A stretch of 6,511 bases of DNA. Origin: Myxococcales bacterium. GTDB taxonomy: Bacteria; Myxococcota; Myxococcia; Myxococcales; Anaeromyxobacteraceae. The translations under genes were made by a program, and so were the position numbers. Positions 1 to 4,283 of the stretch are shown one piece after another (position 1 is the first letter of the stretch; the number at the start of each line of letters is the position of its first letter). The stretch lies in the NCBI GenBank assembly GCA_021779335.1, contig JAJYAW010000168.1, positions 1-6,511 of the forward strand, written 5' to 3'. Below the pieces are notes generated by a model that ran no database searches, was not told the DNA's origin, and saw only the letters and a list, made by a program, of their open reading frames with translations.

Positions 1-164
1 CAGTAGGCGTGCACCTTCACCCCGTACCGCTTGGCGGCCAGCGCGAGGACATAGAGGAAGACCTCGTTCACCACCCTGGCCGGGCGCAGCAGGAACATCC
101 GCTGCGTGCAGCGGCGCGTCACGAGGTAGGTGGTGCCTGGCAGGACCTGTCGCGGCGCCGTCAT
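1..164 (-). CDS. Y1 (IS200/REP-associated) transposase, N-terminal fragment cut by window edge
   Basis: Partial gene: 54 codons are visible before the left edge, read from the ATG at 164. The product begins MTAPRQVLPGTTYLVTRRC, continues with TQRMFLLRP, and reaches RYGVKVHAY at the edge. The pattern PG-x-x-YLVTRR-x-x-QR followed by a helix ending in YGV-x-VHA is typical of the first strand and helix of the Y1_Tnp (Transposase_17) domain of REP-associated tyrosine transposases. The expected HUH metal-binding motif and catalytic tyrosine would lie outside the window. In this family the enzyme cuts single-stranded DNA at hairpins and may mobilise REP-type palindromes. There is no strong ribosome binding site; only GGCGGGGA directly precedes the ATG. 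Whether the gene is intact cannot be judged. The family call rests on a short but characteristic stretch. Confidence 0.72.
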   Translation of the reverse strand, partial: MTAPRQVLPGTTYLVTRRCTQRMFLLRPARVVNEVFLYVLALAAKRYGVKVHAY

Positions 165-214
165 TCCCCGCCGTCTTCGCAGGGACCGTGCCGACCCCTG
201 CCCCCGTCATCTCA

Positions 215-276
215 GGGGATTCCCCAGTGCTCACCGTCCGCCCCCCGGACCTAGGGACGAACGCCGGAACTTCCGG
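215..276. repeat. Cluster of three short inverted repeats next to the transposase gene
   Basis: Three perfect or near-perfect dyads lie within 62 bp: GGGGA-T-TCCCC (215-225), GTCCG-CCCCC-CGGAC (236-250) and CCGGAA-C-TTCCGG (264-276). They differ in sequence, so they are not copies of one repeat. REP-associated transposase genes are often flanked by hairpins that serve as their substrate, and this cluster is 50 to 110 bp from the transposase start. Identity as REP elements is an inference. They could also be operator sites for the LuxR-type gene, or chance in GC-rich DNA. Confidence 0.45.
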
Positions 277-278
277 TC

Positions 279-292
279 GGGGGGGGGGGGGG
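279..292. repeat. Homopolymeric tract of 14 G
   Basis: Fourteen consecutive G on the plus strand immediately follow the CCGGAA/TTCCGG dyad. The tract is 133 bp upstream of the LuxR-type start codon and outside any convincing gene. Tracts this long are prone to slipped-strand length changes and can form G-quadruplexes. They are also a common source of sequencing error, so the exact length is uncertain. Confidence 0.9.
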
Positions 293-321
293 CAAGGAGC
301 GCACACGCACGGTCTGGGGGG

Positions 322-349
322 TTCCACCCTGGCCGGCGATGCCTACCCT
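322..349 (+). promoter_or_regulatory. Weak promoter-like pair upstream of the LuxR-type gene
   Basis: TTCCAC (322-327) and TACCCT (344-349) are separated by 16 bp and lie about 75 bp before the start codon. Each matches only three of six positions of the sigma-70 -35 and -10 consensus. This is the best candidate in the gap, but the match is poor. Confidence 0.2.
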
Positions 350-410
350 GAAGGGGAGTCGAGGCGCGCATTCGCCTGGACCCGCCAGGGCGCCGGCTTC
401 GACGTCCACC

Positions 411-418
411 GAGAGGAG
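411..418 (+). promoter_or_regulatory. Shine-Dalgarno site of the LuxR-type gene
   Basis: GAGAGGAG ends 7 bases before the ATG at 426. It decides this start over the in-frame upstream ATG at 339, which has no comparable site and would add 29 residues without family character. Confidence 0.8.
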
Positions 419-425
419 TTCGCTC

Positions 426-776
426 ATGCCGCACATCGACGTCGAGACTCTGGTGCCTTTCACCGGCAAGTTCCTGGAGGGCACGGCCCTCACCCCCGCA
501 GAGCGCGCGGAGGTGCTGCGCATGGCCCAGGGGTTCGCGTGCAAGGACTCGGCGGCGGCCGCCGGCGTGTCGCCGGAGACGATCCGCGCTCGTCGCAAGC
601 GGATCTACCGGAAGCTCGACCTCTCCGGCGCCGGCGCGCTCATCGCCTCGCTGCTCGCCTCGGCGCTCCACATGCTCGCCAACGGCGAGCGGCTCGAGCC
701 GCGCGCGGTCCCGGCCGCCCAGGACCAGGCGCAGGCCCGGGCCGGCGCCGGCCCGTCCGCCGTCGCGCACGCCTAG
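426..776 (+). CDS. Small LuxR/GerE-type helix-turn-helix regulator
   Basis: The 116-residue product is probably a cytoplasmic DNA-binding protein. Residues about 20-80 match a LuxR/GerE HTH: LTPAERAEVLRMAQG (22-36) is the typical first-helix motif, and a scanning helix ending at VS (48-49) leads into PETIRARRKRIYRKL (50-64), the recognition helix. A hydrophobic helix follows (about 70-82, ALIASLLASALHML), which in this family serves for dimer packing. The tail from about 90 is Ala/Pro/Gln-rich and probably disordered. There is no receiver, PAS or ligand-binding domain, so how it senses a signal is not evident. Usual LuxR regulators are about twice this length. The residues ACKDSAAAAGVS take the place of the more common NKEIA-type stretch. 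Rpe follows after 84 bp on the same strand, but that gap holds its own promoter-like box, so co-transcription is uncertain. Targets are unknown. Confidence 0.82.
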   Translation: MPHIDVETLVPFTGKFLEGTALTPAERAEVLRMAQGFACKDSAAAAGVSPETIRARRKRIYRKLDLSGAGALIASLLASALHMLANGERLEPRAVPAAQDQAQARAGAGPSAVAHA

Positions 777-825
777 ACCGGCACCGCAAGCCCGGCGCGC
801 CAGGGAGGTGGCGGACGACACCCGG

Positions 826-837
826 GCCCCGCGGGGC
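826..837. repeat. GC palindrome between the LuxR-type gene and rpe
   Basis: GCCCCGCGGGGC is a perfect 12-bp self-complementary sequence in the 84-bp intergenic gap. It could form a very tight hairpin or bind a dimeric protein. No T-run follows, so it is not a standard intrinsic terminator. In DNA this GC-rich it may be chance. Confidence 0.35.
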
Positions 838-846
838 GGCTTCGGC

Positions 847-852
847 TACACT
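847..852 (+). promoter_or_regulatory. Possible -10 box for leaderless rpe transcript
   Basis: TACACT matches four of six positions of TATAAT. It ends 8 bases before the rpe ATG, so transcription would begin at or within a base or two of the start codon, giving a leaderless mRNA. No Shine-Dalgarno sequence is present just before the ATG, which fits. No -35 box is recognisable at the expected distance. Inference only. Confidence 0.35.
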
Positions 853-860
853 CCGCGGGC

Positions 861-1535
861 ATGCCCCTCCCCATCCGCCTCGCCCCCTCCATCCTCTCCG
901 CCGACTTCGGCCGCCTGGCCGACGAGGTCCGGGCCGTCGAGGCGGCCGGCGCGGACTGGATCCACGTGGACGTGATGGACGGCCGCTTCGTGCCCAACCT
1001 CACCGTCGGCCCGCTGGTGGTGGAGGCGGTGCGCAAGGTCACCAGGCTCCCCATCGACTGCCACCTCATGATCGTCGAGCCGGAGCGGTACGTGGAGGCC
1101 TTCGCCAAGGCCGGCGCCGACCTGGTCTGCGTGCACGCCGAGGTCTCGCCCCACCTGCACCGGACGCTGCAGGCCATCCGGGCGGCCGGCGCGCGGACGG
1201 GCGTGGCGCTCAACCCCTCCACCGGGCTCGAGGCGGTGGAGTACGTCCTCCCCGACTGCGACCTCGTGCTGGTGATGTCGGTGAACCCGGGGTTCGGCGG
1301 GCAGAGGTTCATCCCGTCCTCCGTCGAGAAGGTCCGCCGCCTGCGCGCCCTGGCCGACGCCCGCCACCTCCCGCTCCAGATCCAGGTGGACGGTGGCATC
1401 AAGGCCGACACCATCGGCGCCGTGGCCGCGGCCGGGGCCGACGTCTTCGTGGCCGGCACCGCCGTCTACGGCGCCAGGGACTACCGCCAGGCCATCGGCG
1501 ACCTCCGCGCCGCCGCGGAGCGCGCCCGCGCCTGA
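861..1535 (+). CDS. rpe: Ribulose-phosphate 3-epimerase
   Basis: The 224-residue protein is a full-length member of a family that is usually about 220 residues. It interconverts D-ribulose 5-phosphate and D-xylulose 5-phosphate in the cytoplasm, in the pentose phosphate pathway or Calvin cycle. The TIM-barrel signatures are all present: APSILSADF (8-16) with Ser10; HVDVMDGRFVPN (35-46), where His35 and Asp37 are metal/catalytic residues; DCHLMI (66-71) with metal ligand His68; MSVNPGFGGQRFIP (139-152), the flexible phosphate-loop region; and QVDGGI (175-180) with catalytic Asp177. A second phosphate-binding segment is VAGTAVYG (197-204). The ATG at 861 is chosen because the family's N-terminus fits directly after it. 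It has no Shine-Dalgarno, so leaderless translation is possible. The upstream neighbour is a small regulator and the downstream one a histidine kinase; neither suggests an operon with sugar-phosphate metabolism. Confidence 0.97.
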   Translation: MPLPIRLAPSILSADFGRLADEVRAVEAAGADWIHVDVMDGRFVPNLTVGPLVVEAVRKVTRLPIDCHLMIVEPERYVEAFAKAGADLVCVHAEVSPHLHRTLQAIRAAGARTGVALNPSTGLEAVEYVLPDCDLVLVMSVNPGFGGQRFIPSSVEKVRRLRALADARHLPLQIQVDGGIKADTIGAVAAAGADVFVAGTAVYGARDYRQAIGDLRAAAERARA

Positions 1536-1561
1536 CCCGGCGCTCCGCGCACCACTCCCCC

Positions 1562-1603
1562 CCACCTGAACGAGCCCGCGTCCCCGGGGCCAGCGTCAGG
1601 TGG
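1562..1603. repeat. Inverted repeat CCACCTGA / TCAGGTGG downstream of rpe
   Basis: Perfect 8-bp arms at 1562-1569 and 1596-1603 are separated by 26 bases that include CCCCGGGG (1582-1589). The repeat begins 27 bp after the rpe stop. It may act as an rpe 3' stem-loop, though no T-run follows, or as a paired binding site ahead of the kinase gene. A related pair, TCACC (1621-1625) and GGTGA (1638-1642), lies just downstream. Confidence 0.4.
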
Positions 1604-1638
1604 TCCGGGTTGAGCCCGCTTCACCTCGCGGGTAGGCG

Positions 1639-1719
1639 GTGACCCTCGTGGATCTCCAGACTCTGCGGCCGTTCGCCGCGGCGCGGCGCGTGCAGTACTC
1701 CTGCGCCGACTGCCCATGA
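1639..1719 (+). CDS. Possible 26-residue leader ORF overlapping the kinase start (ATGA)
   Basis: This frame opens after the TAG at 1633-1635. It could start at GTG 1639 (or GTG 1648) and ends with the TGA at 1717-1719, which overlaps the kinase ATG as ATGA. The product from 1639 would be MTLVDLQTLRPFAAARR followed by VQYSCADCP, with a CxxC pair near the end. The stop/start overlap would allow translational coupling and could explain why the kinase ATG has no Shine-Dalgarno. Against it, no clear ribosome binding site precedes either GTG, and short open frames are common by chance at this GC content. Confidence 0.25.
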   Translation: MTLVDLQTLRPFAAARRVQYSCADCP

Positions 1720-3179
1720 ACGTCCCCGCCGCCATCTCCATCGCCGCCGGAGCGCTCGCCATCGCCGTGGGGCTGGTGGCGCGCCGCTTCTCCCGTGCGC
1801 CCGGGTGGGGGGATCAGCGCTGGTTCGGCCTGATCGCCTACGGCGCCGCCGCCTATGCCTTCGGCAACTTGCCCACCACGCTGAACGCGGCGCCGCGGAT
1901 CGTCACCCTCCTCTCCCGCGTCCAGCTCGCCGCCGTCCTGGTGCAGCTCTGGGCCTGGTTCAGGTACGTGGACGCGCTGCTCGGGCGCCGCCCTCCGCCG
2001 TGGGAGCGGCGGGCGCTGCTCGGGCTGTTCCTCCTCGCGGCCCTCTGCCTGGCGCCCGGCCTGGTCTACGGGGACGCGACCGCCCAGCACGTCGTCCCGC
2101 TGCTCGGCACCCGCTACACGGAGGCGGTCCCCATGGCCGGCGGCGAGTTGCTCTTCGCCGCCGGGCTCTTCGGCGCCGTGGTGGTGCTGGTCCGGCTCGT
2201 GGCCGCCTGGCGGCGTGGGCGCGATGAGGCCGGCCCCATCGCCCTGGCCTTCGCGGCCATCCTCGTCTTCGGCGTCAACGACGCCGTCGCGGGCAGCGGC
2301 GTCCTGCCCCTGCCCTACCTCCTCGACGTCGGCTTCATGGTGCCGGTGGGCGCGGTCGCCTGGGGCCTGACCCGCCGCTTCGTCGCCGACGCCGAGCTGC
2401 TCCACGGCCTGCGCGCGCGGCTCGAGTCGCTCGTGGAGGAGCGGACCCGGGAGCTCGCCAAGGCGGAGGAGGCGCTCCACCAGGCCGAGAGGCTGGCCTC
2501 GCTCGGCCAGTTCGCGGCCGGCGTGGCCCACGAGGTGAACAACCCGGCCGCGGTGGTCACGGCCAACCTCCGCTTCCTGGCGGAGACCGCCCTCGAGGAC
2601 GGCGCCCCGCCGGAGGCCCAGGCCTCCATCCGCGACTCCATCGAGGCGATGCGGCGCATCAACGCCCTGGTGCGGCGGCTGGTGGACGCGGGGCGGATGG
2701 CCTCCATGCCCACCGCGGCCGGCGCCTCGCTGGTGAACGGCGTGGCCGAGCAGGCGGTGGCGGAGGCCCGCGCCCGCACCGGCGAGCGGGTGGCCTACGC
2801 CGTGCGCGTGCCGCCGGGGGCCCAGGTGAGGGTGCGCCCCGAGGCGCTGCACCAGATCCTCTCGGCCCTGCTGCTCAACGCCGGCGACGCCGTCCCGCCC
2901 GGGCGGCGCGGGCGCGTGGAGCTGGCGGCCGAGCGGACCGAGGCGGGCCGCCTCCGCCTCTCGGTGAGCGACGACGGCGCCGGCATGTCGCCGGAGGTGC
3001 GGCGGCGCGCCTTCGAGCCCTTCTTCACCACCAAGGGCGAGGGGCAGGGCAGCGGCCTCGGCCTCTCGGTGGCGCGCGCCCTGGCTGAGAGCAACGGCGG
3101 CGAGCTGCGGCTGGAGAGCCAGGAGGGGCGCGGCACCGTCGCCGTGCTGGAGCTGCCGGAGGCGCCGCCGGGCACCTGA
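1716..3179 (+). CDS. Membrane sensor histidine kinase with seven-TM-like N-terminus
   Basis: The 487-residue inner-membrane two-component kinase has hydrophobic segments at about 4-22, 36-52, 65-82, 100-118, 143-164, 173-190 and 200-218. This gives about seven transmembrane helices, resembling the 7TM N-terminal sensor modules of some histidine kinases. Residues about 225-262 (EERTRELAKAEEALHQAERL) form a coiled-coil linker. The HisKA domain follows with H-box GQFAAGVAHEVNNPAAV (264-280; phospho-acceptor His272). The HATPase_c domain is complete: N-box LLLNAGDAV (385-393, Asn388), D-box SDDGAGM (418-424), F-box FEPFFTTK (433-440) and G-box GQGSGLGL (443-450). There is no PAS, HAMP, receiver or HPt domain. 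The ligand cannot be predicted. No Shine-Dalgarno precedes the ATG, and a short upstream frame overlaps it. No response regulator is adjacent; the nearest, at 5430, is a single receiver. It converges on the minus-strand operon with only 25 bp between stop codons. Confidence 0.95.
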   Translation: MNVPAAISIAAGALAIAVGLVARRFSRAPGWGDQRWFGLIAYGAAAYAFGNLPTTLNAAPRIVTLLSRVQLAAVLVQLWAWFRYVDALLGRRPPPWERRALLGLFLLAALCLAPGLVYGDATAQHVVPLLGTRYTEAVPMAGGELLFAAGLFGAVVVLVRLVAAWRRGRDEAGPIALAFAAILVFGVNDAVAGSGVLPLPYLLDVGFMVPVGAVAWGLTRRFVADAELLHGLRARLESLVEERTRELAKAEEALHQAERLASLGQFAAGVAHEVNNPAAVVTANLRFLAETALEDGAPPEAQASIRDSIEAMRRINALVRRLVDAGRMASMPTAAGASLVNGVAEQAVAEARARTGERVAYAVRVPPGAQVRVRPEALHQILSALLLNAGDAVPPGRRGRVELAAERTEAGRLRLSVSDDGAGMSPEVRRRAFEPFFTTKGEGQGSGLGLSVARALAESNGGELRLESQEGRGTVAVLELPEAPPGT

Positions 3180-3204
3180 ACCAGGGTTCGCCGTGCGCGG
3201 CCGT

Positions 3205-3648
3205 CTAGCCGCCGGGCCCCGCGGCCCGCTCCACCCGCACCCGGACCAGGCCGCGCCGCGTCATGCCGAGCCGCTCGGCCGCGGCGCGGGAGAGGTCGAC
3301 GATCCGCCCGGCCCGGTGCGGCCCGCGATCGTTGACCGTCACGACGACGCTCCGCCCGGTCTCGAGCTCGGTGACCCGCAGCCGCGCGCCGAAGGGGGCG
3401 GTCCGGTGGGCGCAGGTCAGCGCGCCCCGGTCGTAGGGCTGGCCGCTCGCGGTGGGGCGCCCCTGAAAGGCGTCGGAGTAGAAGGAGGCCAGCCCCTCCT
3501 CGAAGCCGCCCGGGGCGGGCGCGGCGGGCCGGCCGTGGAGGCACGCCGTGCCGGCGAGCGCGAGGACCATCAGCGAGAGGAGCGGCAGGGGTCGGCGCCG
3601 GGTCGGCTGGCGCAGCGCGCGCACCGCCGCCCCGCCTGGCCCGCTCAC
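3205..3648 (-). CDS. Short RlpA-like double-psi beta-barrel lipoprotein
   Basis: The 147-residue product starts at GTG 3648, overlapping the previous gene's TGA as GTGA, a hallmark of translational coupling. The N-terminus has an Arg-rich region (RQPTRRR, 13-19), a hydrophobic core (PLPLLSLMVLALAG, 20-33) and a lipobox-like GTAC with Cys36, suggesting a lipoprotein; Gly at the -3 position is not ideal. An in-frame ATG at residue 27 would remove most of the signal. Residues about 52-140 form the RlpA double-psi barrel: GLASFYSDAFQGRPTASG (52-69), HRTAPFGARLRVTELETGRS (81-100) and VNDRGPHRAGRIVDLSRAAA (105-124). RlpA proteins are lytic transglycosylases that cut peptidoglycan glycan strands, often at the septum. 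His81 and Asp107 align with residues reported as essential in Pseudomonas RlpA. Gln70 sits where most members have Glu (TASGE). There is no SPOR domain, so denuded-glycan targeting is not evident. Third gene of the operon. Confidence 0.88.
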   Translation of the reverse strand: MSGPGGAAVRALRQPTRRRPLPLLSLMVLALAGTACLHGRPAAPAPGGFEEGLASFYSDAFQGRPTASGQPYDRGALTCAHRTAPFGARLRVTELETGRSVVVTVNDRGPHRAGRIVDLSRAAAERLGMTRRGLVRVRVERAAGPGG

Positions 3649-4283
3649 GGCGCCGTCCGGGCGAAGACCCGCACCACCTCCGGGTGGGCCGCCAGCCGCC
3701 GCAGGGCGCGGGCCAGCAGCGCCTTGCCGGGCTCGACCTTGTACCAGGTGGAGGCGCCCGACGGGTGCGGCAGCGGCACCACCTCGGTGGCCACGCCGTG
3801 CCAGGTGCGCTCGAAGGAGCGGCCGATGGTGTCGACGAGGGGCCGCTCGCCCAGCACCTCGGAGATGGCGAGCCGCCCGATGGGGATGACCAGGCGCGGC
3901 CGCAGGATCTCCACCTCGCGCGCCACGAAGGGGCGCCACAGCGCGATCTCCTCCGGCGAGGGCACCCGGTCGCCGCCCCCCTTGGCCTTGCCCGGGAAGC
4001 AGCGGGCCACCGCCGAGATGTAGGCGCGCGCGCGCACCGTCTCCTCCTCGGCGCCGGTGGCCTCGCGGAGCCAGCGGAAGAGCGTCTTGCCCGCGGTCCA
4101 GGCGAAGGGCCGCCCCAGCCGCGCCTCGTGCGGCCCGGGCGCCTGGCCGAGCAGGAAGATGGGGCTCAGCACCGGCGGACCGTGCACCGGCGGGCCGAAG
4201 CCGGGCGGCTGGAAGGCCGCCAGCTCCCGCTGCACCTGGCGCAGCGCCTCCCCGGCCGCCCTGGCGCTCAGCGCTCGCGCCAC
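3645..4283 (-). CDS. Uracil-DNA glycosylase superfamily protein (family 4-like, no Fe-S cysteines)
   Basis: The 212-residue protein is probably cytoplasmic and a DNA-repair enzyme that removes uracil from DNA, the first step of base excision repair. Motif 1 is LLGQAPGPHEARLGRPFAWT (44-63), close to the family 4 pattern GEAPG-x-x-E...GRPF-x-G. The central part, ARCFPGKAKGG...RVPSPEEIALWRPF (93-119), parallels the family 4 stretch C-x-P...N-R-x-P-x-x-x-E-x-x-x-C, and RPRLVIPIGRLAI (128-140) matches its conserved strand. The last motif is LPHPSG (171-176), with His173 where UDGs carry a catalytic or leucine-loop residue. Only one cysteine, Cys95, is present, so the four-Cys iron-sulfur cluster of family 4 is absent. 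Start GTG 4283 is preceded by GAGGAG with a tight two-base spacing and overlaps the upstream gene by 16 bp. Substrate range is unknown. Confidence 0.85.
   Translation of the reverse strand: MARALSARAAGEALRQVQRELAAFQPPGFGPPVHGPPVLSPIFLLGQAPGPHEARLGRPFAWTAGKTLFRWLREATGAEEETVRARAYISAVARCFPGKAKGGGDRVPSPEEIALWRPFVAREVEILRPRLVIPIGRLAISEVLGERPLVDTIGRSFERTWHGVATEVVPLPHPSGASTWYKVEPGKALLARALRRLAAHPEVVRVFARTAP

Larger units (their letters stand above)
165..425. other. Non-coding gap with hairpins and a G14 tract
   Basis: This stretch separates the divergent transposase fragment and the LuxR-type gene. Open frames cross it on both strands, but they look like high-GC shadows with no ribosome binding site or recognisable protein. 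It holds three compact inverted repeats (215-225, 236-250, 264-276), a 14-G homopolymer (279-292), a second G6 run (316-321), a weak promoter-like pair near 322-349 and a good Shine-Dalgarno at 411-418. These are listed separately. Confidence 0.7.

Noticed and set aside
217..227. The 11-mer CTGGGGAATCC present here (minus strand) and at 5309-5319 (plus strand) as a shared regulatory site
   Set aside because: An 11-base match between two places in a window of this size and composition is expected by chance, and the two contexts differ.
773..1565. Two minus-strand frames of 228 and 239 codons antisense to rpe
   Set aside because: They are low-complexity translations with no ribosome binding sites. 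Rpe on the other strand is certain.
188..1642. A 484-codon plus-strand open frame across the gap, the LuxR-type gene and rpe
   Set aside because: Its translation is Arg/Gly/Pro-rich, matches no family, and overlaps two genes with clear family motifs in other frames. It is a by-product of the high GC content.
1596..2852. A 418-codon minus-strand open frame antisense to the histidine kinase
   Set aside because: The sequence is Gly/His/Arg/Glu-rich with no domain, and the kinase opposite carries every expected box. Long antisense frames are expected at this base composition.
3197..3212. GCGGC/GCCGC hairpin between the converging kinase and RlpA-like genes, considered as a bidirectional terminator
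   Set aside because: The stem is only 5 bp, it includes the RlpA-like stop codon, and no T-run occurs on either side. It is too weak to annotate.
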